Below, piece after piece: positions 20,601-29,559 of a stretch of DNA of 64,000 nucleotides. Source of the stretch: Oscarella lobularis (taxonomy: Eukaryota; Porifera; Homoscleromorpha; Homosclerophorida; Oscarellidae); the NCBI RefSeq assembly GCF_947507565.1, contig NC_089189.1, forward strand, positions 1,550,001-1,614,000, read 5' to 3'. The notes beneath the pieces were generated by a model. That model had not been told where the DNA came from, ran no database searches, and saw nothing but the letters and a program-made list of their open reading frames with translations. A program made the position numbers and the translations under genes. Each line of letters begins with the position of its first letter. The stretch's first letter is position 1.

Positions 20601-22041
20601 TCGTCTCCGCTGGACGGTGTGGCTCCTCCGCTAGCGTAACTAGCCCGGGTTGGTATCCTGTAGCGAGTACTGCACACACCCGTCCAGGGCACTCGGACGC
20701 CTTCCCGCTCGGCAAGCCGTCGGTCTCCGACAATACGCTTAGTACTTTCACCTTTTGTTTGTCTTTTTCCCCGCGTAGCACGACAGTTCCTTCGCGGAAT
20801 TCCATCAACGCGTCGGCGGCGTACATGAAATCTTTGCCGACGATCACCGGCAGAGGTATTTCCTTTGATACTACGAATTCGAACGGCAGCTTGAAACTTC
20901 CAGCTTCCACTTCCAGTCTCACGGTCCCGTCACAGGACGGGCTTCCTCCATTCGCCACGGTGTACCTGCTGGGTGTTCCTCCAGTGATCGTCATTCCAAT
21001 TTCATCGAGAAAGTCCCGCGACACGAGCGATACCTCTGCGCCTGAATCGAACAGAATTCGTGTTGGTCGACCACCGCCAACTGTTATCCCGTCTATCTGC
21101 ATCTCATCGCCACGCCCGTTTCCAAACGAATGGACCGCCCCCGCTACCGTCTGATCGCCCTCGCGTTTTGTCTTCTCCAATTCGTTCCTCCGGCGATAGC
21201 ACTGCTCTATCGTGTGTTCCTTTTTGTTACAGTAATCGCATCGTTTCGGAGCGGGTTTGAGCTGTTCCAGTGCGCGTGACTGCTTGTCGAGAGATTCTCG
21301 TATTCCTCGTTGGTGTTCCACGAGTTCTTCGAGCAGACGAGTTTTCGTTCGGATGATCATTTCCAGATCCGGCGCGTCCGATCGGTCACGGCTGGTCGTC
21401 CGCGCTGCCTCGCGGCGATTTTGATCGATTGAAGTTCGCCGGTTCCTCGTGTGCTGCGCGCCCGTTCCCACGGCCAAGCATTCGCTCGCCGCTTTGGCGC
21501 CCGCCTTCCAGATCTTTTCTCCGACACGCGCCGCTTCCTCCGCTTTGTCGAGGCTGTTTGGCGCTGTGTAACGCTCCAAGCGCATGATCTCCACGCGGAA
21601 TTCATGTCGGAGTCCATTCTTAAAGTGTTGAACTTGCATTCCTTCCGACAGGGTGGCGGGGTCGGCTTCGAGCAACTCGTATACGAGTGTCCGAAATCGG
21701 GTGGCATAGGACTCGACGTCCTCTCGAGCCTCCTGCTTGCATTCGATCAGCTTTTCCGTGTAATATACGTGCACTCCGACTGTCGCGCGCGGTTTGCGCG
21801 AGACTCTGTTATGGCTCGCGTGGACCTCCCCCGTCGTTGGCCACGCTCGGCCGACCGCAGTCGTTCTTTTCGTCGTCGTAGCCGGCGGGGAGAGGACGAC
21901 GACGCCACCCAGCGCCGCCGAACCGGTTGCGCAACCCGGCCGACGACTCACGGTCCGGCCGTGAGTTCGTCGACCGGCCGGCTCGGACACCACAGGCAGC
22001 GCCAGTCCCCTCCGACGCGCTCGGCTACCCGGATTCTCCAC
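17641..22041 (-). CDS. Gag-pol of Ty3-type retrotransposon, probably defective
   Basis: One 1466-codon open frame. In order: part of a retrotransposon gag domain (about residues 90-180), a CCHC zinc knuckle (about 21245-21200), an aspartic protease with DSGA (about 21050), reverse transcriptase with LPRIDESLD, MPFGLCNAPSTFQ and YIDD (about 19855), RNase H with TDAS and TDHANL, integrase with an HHCC-type zinc region and a D-D-E set (GIDIAGP, SDRGAQF, GQVERFNR), then a GPY-type module. Gag, protease and pol share one frame without a frameshift site. The frame has no ATG before the gag block: residue 1 is GTG in the primer-site region. The N-terminal half of gag seems missing, and the stretch before RSFLGL is about 10 residues shorter than usual. 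It is probably not autonomous. Confidence 0.95.
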   Translation of the reverse strand: MENPGSRARRRGLALPVVSEPAGRRTHGRTVSRRPGCATGSAALGGVVVLSPPATTTKRTTAVGRAWPTTGEVHASHNRVSRKPRATVGVHVYYTEKLIECKQEAREDVESYATRFRTLVYELLEADPATLSEGMQVQHFKNGLRHEFRVEIMRLERYTAPNSLDKAEEAARVGEKIWKAGAKAASECLAVGTGAQHTRNRRTSIDQNRREAARTTSRDRSDAPDLEMIIRTKTRLLEELVEHQRGIRESLDKQSRALEQLKPAPKRCDYCNKKEHTIEQCYRRRNELEKTKREGDQTVAGAVHSFGNGRGDEMQIDGITVGGGRPTRILFDSGAEVSLVSRDFLDEIGMTITGGTPSRYTVANGGSPSCDGTVRLEVEAGSFKLPFEFVVSKEIPLPVIVGKDFMYAADALMEFREGTVVLRGEKDKQKVKVLSVLSETDGLPSGKASECPGRVCAVLATGYQPGLVTLAEEPHRPAETSSTAFDETEPEPERNVRQKIEIEEQTAEPARKDEPVAPALETMLPNFDINPDLTEDQKKALLDLLKEHARAFATSPDDLGHMKGVMHEIDTGQNRPVNQPPRRLPPPKMLEAERQVDSMLRRGIIRNSKSRWASLALLRDKKDRAQRFCVDFRALNALTKKDRYPLPRIDESLDIIGGNKYFSSLDLHAAYWQVAVRPSDIGKTAFTCSMGLFEFVVMPFGLCNAPSTFQRAMDLVLAGVKWRTCLVYIDDVLVFAPTFELHLERLGEVLRRLIHFGLKLKPAKCSFGRQTLSYVGHVVKENRGSDGVENTNKPGDVRSFLGLSSYYRKFIPDYARVARPLTRLLRDDGNFQWMDDCDDAFLALKDSLSSAPILAYPNWDLPFLLKTDASNYAIAAVLSQVHDDGLERVVSYASRVLQDREQRYDTREKELLAVVYGCETFRKYLFGVPFIVITDHANLRWLMSSTKMSGRLAHWVLQLQEFDFEIRHKAGKANRNADALSRLPIVCAIDVVRVPTADEVVANQRRDPQLRAVIDYLAKGGDTAEMPPEVKEVLRDSGEISPGGVLEMLWYTETVRARGAITVPYLAAIDRLDVIRAAHRLPASGHFGRARTFDRVRSQYYWKGMRQDIANYVRTCPACQLRKRSKPVKAGQLQLFSATAPFQMVGIDIAGPFPTTSSGNRYVVVMVDRFTRWVEVAAVPTIDAVTVADVFLTKIIFQHGCPEQLLSDRGAQFTSALLRRLSDRLAITKLFTTAYHPQCNGQVERFNRTLKTALTAFVNEEHSDWDTYIEAVAFAYRTTVMAAIWNTPFYLVHGCDARLPTAVISGPKSELTQDARHYGLEVTKRIRRAFDIARKFQLDADRKRKEHYDRSHHQAEFLPGSLVLLHRPVLSPGIATKMQNKFTGPYRVARRLSDVTYELQNLDTHRPVLSHVQRIVPYFPPELFDANGHARVALNPTPHDGGCVTMDLGQPRRARSTSPVEIERRA

Positions 22042-22422
22042 CAGATGTTGTACTGGGTTGACCGGGGTGTTTAGAGGGCGACGAGGGAGTGGATTGCGTT
22101 GGAGAGAGAGGTTAGGTTGCTGCTTCTGTATTGTATCACGCCGGGGTCTGTTCCCGGGACACGTGACCAGACATCATCATGCACATGCTCGAAACAAATC
22201 CACAACAGGAACAATCACACGCTAAGGCGCAGAGACGCTAGACGTCGTTTACGAACATCTAAGGCGAATCCATGCATACCTAACGCTTGGGATACAGAGA
22301 ACCTGAGCCATCGCAGAAATCATGCACATCTAACGCATAGGATAAAGAAAACCCCACTTATTACTGCTGACTCTCCACCTTCTAAGTCATTGCACACGAC
22401 ATACCACATCAAGAGACTAGAT

Positions 22423-22511
22423 AGTTACTTAGTTACTTAGTTACTTAGTTAGTTAGTTAGTTACTTACTTACTTACTTACTTACTTAGTTACTTAGTTAC
22501 TTACTTACTTA
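22423..22511. repeat. TTAC/TTAG tetranucleotide microsatellite
   Basis: About 22 units alternating TTAC and TTAG in blocks. Confidence 0.95.
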
Positions 22512-22517
22512 TACTTC

Positions 22518-22625
22518 GAAAATTAGAAATTTAGGATTAGAAGTTAGAAAATTGGAATTAGAAATAAGAAAATTAGAATTAGAAATTACAAAATTAGAAT
22601 TAGAAATTAGAAATTAGAATTTACA
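22518..22625. repeat. AATTAGA-rich minisatellite
   Basis: Irregular tandem units of the form (A)AATTAGAA / GGAATTAGAAAT. The stretch 22208-22422 before the microsatellite shows nothing I recognise. Confidence 0.85.
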
Positions 22626-22663
22626 AAAAGGAAATGGCCACATGGTACGCGGACCCAGACGGT

Positions 22664-23090
22664 TCTACAGTCTCAAGTCCTAGCTAGACCATTCTTCTAA
22701 GGTGCAAATTAACACGGACGGGTGCAGAAGTGAAGTATCAACTAAAAACGAACAACGCCACGGTGCAAGTGCGTTCCATATTCTTCATCTACTTCATGAC
22801 TCTCAGTATAGACCAGATTCTGTACCTAACAGGTTACAATGTTTCAAGAGATCTCACTCAAGTTGAGATTCTATTTGCCTAACACTACAACAATGTCACT
22901 AGCTAGTGAGGACATTTGTGAGCACACAAATGACACGAACAAAGACGAAGAGAACAAGTACATACTATCTATTTCCTTCATCAACGTTTCTCATTGTTCT
23001 TCTTTTAATCCCAGCTAGTATAGCATCACATCACATCACATCAGCACTGACGTATCATCTCAGTTTTCAAGATGTTTACAGGAACAGCGT
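22664..23090. repeat. Segmental duplication copy 2 (pairs with 2606-3040)
   Basis: Same sequence as 2606-3040 with small indels, again directly 3' of a minus-strand receptor-kinase pseudogene. Confidence 0.8.
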
Positions 23091-23372
23091 TTCTTACCCT
23101 CGGGCCGTACATGGCAGCGAACGACTTACTCAATCGAATTTTTTCGAAATACGGATGCTTAGCTGTTATGATTTCCCACAGCGTAATTCCGAAACTGTAG
23201 ACGTCGACCGCGCCGCTGTAGGCCTCGCCGCGAAGTATTTCAGGAGCCCTGAAAAGTGCTGTACCCACGGCCAGCGTACCTCGAACGTTCGCACCTCTAT
23301 CATCGGTGCGATTTTAGTGCCCTTTGCATTGATTGGAAGGTTATCGCACTTGAGATCGCGATGCATCCTATC

Positions 23373-24785
23373 ACTAGAGAATGATGGCCCGGTGTTCACC
23401 GTGTTGCCATCATGCAGAGCCTCCCACCGCTTACCGTACGCGAGCGCCTTAGATAACATGACGTCATAAAATTTCATTCCCCGAACACCAGGGCGCGCGC
23501 GGGCGAAGCCCGCGCGCGCCCTGGTGTGAGGGGCTCTCAAACGTGATCGCCCAAAAACCAAAGTGTTTGTCTGTCGGTATACACTGACGTCACAATCGCA
23601 CTTAGACCAATCACGCACACAGGTGCCTTTATGACATCACGTTCATTGTGATGTCATACTTTCCCGTATTTTGAACAAAATGTACATAAAATTGCGACGC
23701 CACAGTAGATAGGAACCCCGGATTGTGTTCAAAACTTTTCAGGAAGGAGTAGGCATATTATACAGGCTACATTATCGAGGATAAATACTATTAAACATAA
23801 CAGGCACATAGCAATGAGCTTTATCAGTAACATTCATAAAGGGAACGCAGTAAAGGAGCACGTTGGGTTTGTCGTGCTGCGAGCGCAGCTCGCAGCACGC
23901 AAACCCAACTGCGAGCTGATAATGGGCCTCGTGACACGATCACCCAAAGGGGAAGTGGTTGGGGTTAGGAGAGGTATAGCCCTGTGTCACGCTTACATAA
24001 GAGGTCAAATTGTAGACTTTTGCCAAAAATAAAGCATGCCAACTCACGTGGTTAGGCAATGCGATGCAGAGTATGCAAAAAGGCTTTACAAAAATTAGAG
24101 TAATAAGAATGCGCTGGGGGTGTTCGGGGATCCCATGATGGTTCACGAAAGGCCATCATTATCTAGTGTTATCATGTATTCACATTGTTGTACATACATG
24201 TATATCACAGTCCTACAGCCCAGTCCTACACACATACTCTAGGTACATAGATAGGGCTCATGTTTAGGATCCTAATTAGGCGTTTTCTGATACTGGCTTT
24301 GAAGTTTATTGAATGTGTAGGTATGTGTACGGGTCATATTTACTGTAACCCGTACACGCGTACATACCCACGCATATACTGTACATGATTGGATTACGAT
24401 TGATTGTGACGTCAGAGCGTAACAATCAAAAGAGTCTTTTCGGTTTCTCAGCGCATTTATAACACGGAAAATAGCACAGATCAATTGGAAACAGGGGTTT
24501 CTAAGCATTTTTTCCGTTTATGAAAGAAAAAACCCTTTATTCGCGCCGTAAATCGCCTTTTTCGGGTCACCGTTTTGGGCCCTATTTCACGCATGCGCTG
24601 TCCAAAAAAACGGGTTTTTAGGTGACGTCACAATACGGAGCGTGACGAACAGACAGACAGACAGACATACATATATACACTTCCGGCCCTAAGATCACGT
24701 TTGAGACAGCCTCCCCCCGCCGTTATACGGGCTCGCAAACTGCGTTTGCCACCCCGTACAACTGCGGTGGTCGGCTCAATATACT
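23373..24785 (+). mobile_element. Repeat Y copy 1, containing XZ copy 1
   Basis: Inserted into the kinase C-lobe of P3. It starts ACTAGAGAATGATGG and ends near GGTGGTCGGCTCAATA after a nested hairpin (GCAAAC/GTTTGC within TACGGG/CCCCGTA). Compared with the uninterrupted copy at 28208-28905, its first about 90 bp are separated from the rest by the unit here called XZ (about 23463-24170). It contains a short CAGA tract and several TGACGTCA sites. No transposase frame is seen, so it is non-autonomous. Confidence 0.75.
23463..24170 (+). mobile_element. Repeat XZ copy 1 with GC-rich perfect hairpin
   Basis: Its start carries a hairpin with 19-bp arms (CACCAGGGCGCGCGCGGGC, loop GAA) at 23487-23527, then CTCTCAAACGTGATC, a CTGTCGGTA tract and TGACGTCACAAT. 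A second hairpin at 23860-23908 pairs GTTGGGTTTG.CGTGCTGCGAGC with its complement. Related copies: 27870-28200 plus 28906-29110 (split by Y), and 37985-38185 (inverted, X part only). Confidence 0.7.
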
Positions 24786-26227
24786 GTGCAGACATTGACG
24801 CATTCCTTTCGCCGCATGTAGAGCGTACTTTAGTTGAAGCACGAGTTCCATTGGATGATCGGCGTACTCGCCTGTCTAACTCGTTTCGCACGATGAACGG
24901 TTTGTTATCGGCCGTTTTCCCGGTGCCTATGAAACGTATTGGCGTGGAAAATCGATCGAAGTATTTCGCTTTCGTCTCGAAAATCTTGCAGTTGTTCGTT
25001 CGTGCAATCTTCGGCTTTAATCTTGAGAAATTTCACGGCGACGATTTGATCTCGATATTCGGCGGTCCACACGTCGCCAAACGATTCTTCTCCAATCTTT
25101 TGTTGAAAGCCGATTTTGTCGTTGTCCACTGACCAAATGTTCGACAGCTCAGCGACAGTTTGCTCAGCTATCTCCTATTCGACTCTGGTGTAGTTCGCCT
25201 CTCGTTTCAGACGCGTTTGATGCATGCCGCAACAATAAAACTCCTACTACTACCCTAACGATTAGATAGGAATTAAGTCGCCGTTGCGCATGCTTTTCCA
25301 CTGAATCCAGCATCGCAAATGCAGACTGTCGTATGGTCGCTTTCAATTATGCATTGTCCGTTATTGCAAGTGTCAATTGCACATGTGCAATTGAGAGCAG
25401 ATGTTGAGCCGTTCGAGCTTGTTACAAGATCTGGTGGACAATCGGTACAGTGAGTGCATGGAACCGCCTCGATCGCTGTACTGCCCTCTTGGAGATGGGC
25501 GACAGGGATAGAGACTAAAATCTTCACTGTACATTCCCGGGGGGCATGCACCTCTTCAGGTTCAATATGTATACAAGTTCGTGGGAATAAAGCAATAATC
25601 CTGGTAATATTCTAAATGGAACAATGAGTTTTTGCTACCGACAATTCGATGATCGCTAAGGGCGCTTCATTGTTTTGGAAACATGCTATAGTATCTTTCT
25701 AACATAATCCGCGTAAGTACTGCCATAATTTTTGTATTGTCCTCTTTGTCTACAGTGACAGCGATGCGTCCAAATGCATGCATGCCGTTGGATGCCAATC
25801 GTGATCATAGTTTCGTTGCGATCTTCAAGACATGTTTTTCCTTTGCCATGCACTTTGAAGCTCCTCTGCCAATTTTTCTGTAATAGATTTTTCAGCTGTA
25901 ATTTCACGTGGGCAAAACGTGATCAATACGTTCACTTGTTGATGAGCCGAAGCATACGTAAAAAATGTCATCGCAGAATGAGCTTGTCGAGTGAGTTGGA
26001 TGCTTCTCCTTCTTGTCATCATCGCAGCAAAGACGTTTCTACGTTGCCGTCATAGGTACGACATTGTCGTTGATCGTCGCCATCCATAAGGAGTTGACGT
26101 ATTACGTATGACTCTTATTTTTTGAGAATGCATCCGTGCTCGTCGCAGAACTTCGATAGTGTGCACGGGTCCTTGCACCTTGCACTAGGGTTTAGTTGTG
26201 GTTTCTAGCAGATCAAACGCCATATAC

Positions 26228-27705
26228 TAGAGAATGATGGCCCGGTGTTCACCGTGTTGCCATCATGCAGAGCCTCCTACCGTTTACCGTACGCGAGTGC
26301 ATTACATAGTGTGACGTCATAAATTTTTATGTTGCTACATATTCACGTAGTCATCACTGCCCTTAGCCCCTACAGCTTAGTCCTACCTACATACTGTACA
26401 TACTTATATAATTGCAATGTTTTTTCTAATTACGCGCTTTTCTGACGTATTGCATTTCATAATTTGCTCTGTATTTGAAGACATATGCATGTGTACGGGT
26501 CGTATTTTCTGTTACGCGTACATACCCACCCACATACTATACATGAGTGGATACTTTTGATTGTGACGTCAGAGCGTGACAATCAAAACTGTCGTTTCGG
26601 TTTCTTAGGGCATTTATAACACGGAAAATAGCACAGATCAATTGGAAATAAGGGTTTCTAAGCAATTTTTCCGTTTATGAAAGAAGAAACGCTTTATTCG
26701 CGCCGTAAATCGCCTTTTTTGGGGCACCGTTTTGGGCCCTGTGTCGCGCGTGCGCTGTACGAAAAAACGGGGTTTTTCATTTACGTCACAATACCGAGCG
26801 TGACGAACAGACATACATACAGACAGGGCAGGACGGAGTTTCAAACACGCATGCGTCGTAGTTAGGGTTACTCCCCGCCTTCGAATGTTCTCCGAAAGCG
26901 CTGAATTTACCCTATCTAGCCCCTGACAAGTGCATTTTCTCTGGCGAAAATGCACAAATATCACAATGCTTCACTGAAACAAACACGCATCGAGCGGGGG
27001 CCCTCGTACGAATAGTATCGTCTACAAGTTCTATTTTTGTCGCCCAGCTTCCCCCAAAACGACAGTAGTGTAAATAAAAAGCAGTATTCTTTGGCTTTGA
27101 CGCTAAAAGGAAGCTGTTTTTACTTATCGTATTTTAGCAAAATTCGAAACACCGTAGGTCGTTAGGCGCGATTGAGGCGCGACTCAGCTATTTTTCAAGC
27201 GCATTTACAAATCCCTACGCTCTCGTAAATTTTAGAAGCTATTTATAGAGAAAACGTGCGGTTCCTAGTGCGTTCGGCGGTCCTAAAACTTTCAAACCGC
27301 TTTTTCTCGATTGACGTCCCCCTCAACTAAAATGACGTCAGGGCTAAAATCAAAGCTTATTCATTGAAGCTTCGATATGCGTAATCTCAAGCTTAGCCAA
27401 TTCGAACTCGTCTTAGCCGAGCCCTTTTTCTTTCACAAGGTCTCCATGGAACGTTAACTATTTACTTCATTGGCTGATTTAAGGCGCGTGCGCGACAAGG
27501 TGTGCGTCATTGGCTCTCCGCCCATTGTTACGTACAAGCACTGGTACATGCGCATTTGAAACTCCGTCCTGCCTACAGACAGACGGACAGACGGACAGAC
27601 GGACATACATACACTTCTGGCCCTAAGATCACGTTTGAGAGAGCCTCCCTCCGCCGTTATACGGGCTCCACCCGTACAACTAAGGTGGTCGGCTCCATTA
27701 TTGTA
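26228..27705 (+). mobile_element. Repeat Y copy 2, interrupted by MITE M2
   Basis: Matches Y from ACTAGAGAATGATGG to the end near GGTGGTCGGCTCCATTA, but its CAGA-rich tract is split by the M2 element at 26827-27573. The stretch 26098-26227 between P3 and this copy shows no feature. Confidence 0.75.
26827..27573. mobile_element. Mutator-like MITE M2, copy 1
   Basis: A 747-bp element with inverted ends GGCAGGACGGAGTTTCAAA and its complement, flanked by a perfect 9-bp duplication TACAGACAG (26818-26826 and 27574-27582). No coding frame. A close inverted copy is at 43893-44640. Confidence 0.92.
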
Positions 27706-27869
27706 GTCGTCGTTTCGCGAAGAATGATAAAGGAAATGAATCGGAATCAATCGGATAAATAACGAGCACGTGTTAGAGTTCTTATTGCGTCATCAGCGAT
27801 CCCGGATAACGTTGCGTCGTTTTGTCGAAGCAGATGAGCGCCGCAGAACAAAATCCAGCCGATTTCGTT

Positions 27870-27957
27870 CCCCTCCCACCAGGGCGCGCGCGGGCTTCGC
27901 CCGCGCGCCCTGGTGGGAGGGGCTCTCAAACGTGATCGGCCAAAATCGGAAAGTGTG

Positions 27958-28026
<69 letters not shown>

Positions 28027-28200
28027 GTCTGTCGGTAACGCTCACGTCACAATCGCTCTTAGGCCAATCACACACAAAGGTGCCTTTATGACATCACATT
28101 CATTGTGATGTCATAATCTCCCGTATATTTCACAATAATATACCAAAAAGGTGACGTCACAGTAGATAGCAACCCCGGATGGTGTTCAATAGTTTTCAGC
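27870..28200 (+). mobile_element. Repeat XZ copy 2, X half
   Basis: Begins with the GC-rich hairpin (27875-27918), CTCTCAAACGTGATCGGCC, an about 78-bp pure (GTCT)n tract (27957-28035) and TGACGTCA sites. It is cut at about 28205 by repeat Y and continues as the Z half at 28906. Confidence 0.75.
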
Positions 28201-28207
28201 ATAGATA

Positions 28208-28905
28208 CTAGATACTAGAGAATGATGGCCCGGTGTTCACCGTGTTGCCATCATGCAGAGCCTCCCACCGCTTACCGTACGCGATTGCATAACATAGTGT
28301 CACGTCATACTTTTATGTTGTCACAGTCGTTAGCTAATACAGCTCAGTCCTACCTACATACTGCATGTTTGCAGTGTTTCCTAATTAGCCGCTTTTCTGA
28401 CGTACTGTATTTGATAATGTGCTCTGTATTTGAGGAGGACCTATGCTTGTGTACGGGTCATATTTCCTGTTACCCGTACACGCGTACATACCCACCCACA
28501 TACTGTACATGAGTGGATACTTTTGATTGTGACGTCAGAGCGTGACAATCAAAACTGTCGTTTCGCCTTCTCAACGCATTTATAACACGGAAAATAGCAC
28601 AGATCAATTGGAAACATTGGTTTCTAAGCATTTTTTCCGTTTATGAAAGAAAAAACGCTTTATTCGCGCCGTAAATCGCCGTTTTCGGGATACCGTTTTG
28701 GGCCCTGTGTCACGCATGCGCTTTACAAAGTAAGGGTTTTCCTATGTGACGTCACAATACCGAGCGTGACGCACAGACAGACTGACAGACATACATACAC
28801 TTCCGGCGCCTAACATCACGTTTGAGAGAGCCTCCCTCGCCGTTATACGGGCTCGCAAACTGCGTTTGCCACCCCGTACAACTGCGGTGGTCGGCTCAAT
28901 AACAG
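28208..28905 (+). mobile_element. Repeat Y copy 3 (uninterrupted, about 700 bp)
   Basis: A complete unit from ACTAGAGAATGATGG to GGTCGGCTCAATA. It lies inside XZ, whose Z half resumes at 28906. It contains TGTACGGGTCATATT/ACCCGTACACG inverted motifs, TGACGTCA, and a terminal nested hairpin. Confidence 0.75.
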
Positions 28906-29110
28906 CACTGTTATATCTATGTTTGATAAACATAACGGGCACATAACAGTGAGCTTATTAGTAACGTTTATGAACGCAGTAAAGGAGCACGTTGGGTTTG
29001 TCGTGCTGCGAGCTTCGGCAAACCCAACTGCGAGCTTAATGGGCCTCGTGACACAATCACCTGAAAAAGTTGGGCTGGGGAGGGGTAGCTCTGTGTAGCA
29101 TGAGATTTCA
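28906..29110 (+). mobile_element. Repeat XZ copy 2, Z half
   Basis: Matches 23785-23985, including the GTTGGGTTTGTCGTGCTGCGAGC hairpin, here shortened. It continues the X half at 27870-28200 across the inserted Y. The next 200 bp to 29309 show no feature. Confidence 0.7.
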
Positions 29111-29309
29111 AATTAGCTTATTGTAGGGTTTTGCGGAAAATAATGCATGTCATGGTTAGGCAGGCATGCAGTGTGATGCACAACTAGCGAAAAGAGGATT
29201 TGAAGAAAGAACCTCTTCTTTACGATTGGTGGTTCTGAGACACTGCTTTCAAACAGCGGGCACATCATAGAAGAAAGTCACACAAGGTATATCAATTTTT
29301 CTTTTTTAG

Positions 29310-29512
29310 CAATCATGATATAAAACTTTTCAAGATTGAATTGACTTCGGATGTGGCACCGGTTTGGCTTCACACACTTCATTGCCTAGCCAATGAAGAC
29401 GCGTCTGCCCGCGTCATTCTTTCTGGTGGCCAGTCTGGAGTAGAATACAATCCAATAATTGAAACAATTGTATTTGGTAATCGAAACAATGCTGAATGCG
29501 AGATTATTTACG
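29310..29512 (+). CDS. Isolated internal exon, unknown protein, phase 1-1
   Basis: A pyrimidine tract and AG (29308-29309) precede 203 nt that read as 67 codons with one base at each end, followed by a strong donor GTGAGT. The peptide (KLFKIELTSDVAPVWLHTL, then ILSGGQSGVEYNP) is clearly protein-like but not recognised. Symmetric phase 1-1 exons are typical of shuffled extracellular modules. No neighbouring exon was found. Repeat XZ lies upstream and a 1-kb inverted-repeat element lies 47 bp downstream, so the gene may be broken. Confidence 0.6.
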
Positions 29513-29559
29513 GTGAGTTATTATAACAGGTCCCTCAAACGAATCTTATCCCTGATGTA

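Larger units (their letters stand above)
15934..22207 (-). mobile_element. Ty3-type LTR retrotransposon
   Basis: Two 162-bp LTRs (5' LTR 22046-22207; 3' LTR 15934-17177 once the nested element is removed) begin TGTTG and end CAACA. They are flanked by a 5-bp target duplication GGAAC (15929-15933 and 22208-22212). A primer-binding-site-like TGGTGGAGAATCC follows the 5' LTR and a poly-G purine tract precedes the 3' LTR. The LTRs differ at 5 positions, all transitions, all in the first half. That is about 3 percent, so a fairly recent insertion. The internal region holds one gag-pol frame on the minus strand. Confidence 0.97.
23090..26097 (-). pseudogene. Receptor kinase pseudogene P3, split by a repeat element
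   Basis: Reading right to left: kelch fragments 26095-25600 in several frames; a Cys-rich/EGF-like region 25555-25285 (THCTDCPPDLVTSS, then a six-Cys EGF-like stretch); a degraded TM region 25280-25195; the kinase N-lobe 25160-24790 (AVKFLKI with the Lys, and GEESFGDVW in place of GEGSFGDVW); then a 1.4-kb insertion 23373-24785; then the C-lobe with HRDLKCDN and GTALFRAPE at 23372-23090. There are several frameshifts and a deletion near the C-terminus. The kelch part ends at 26097 where unrelated sequence starts. It is most similar by eye to P1 and P2. Confidence 0.85.

Noticed and set aside
19982-21154. 390-residue plus-strand frame
   Set aside because: It is antisense to the gag-pol frame; Ser/Arg-rich composition results from the complementary codons.
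27957-28035. Possible CRISPR-like array
   Set aside because: It is a simple (GTCT)n microsatellite with no spacers, in a eukaryotic repeat.
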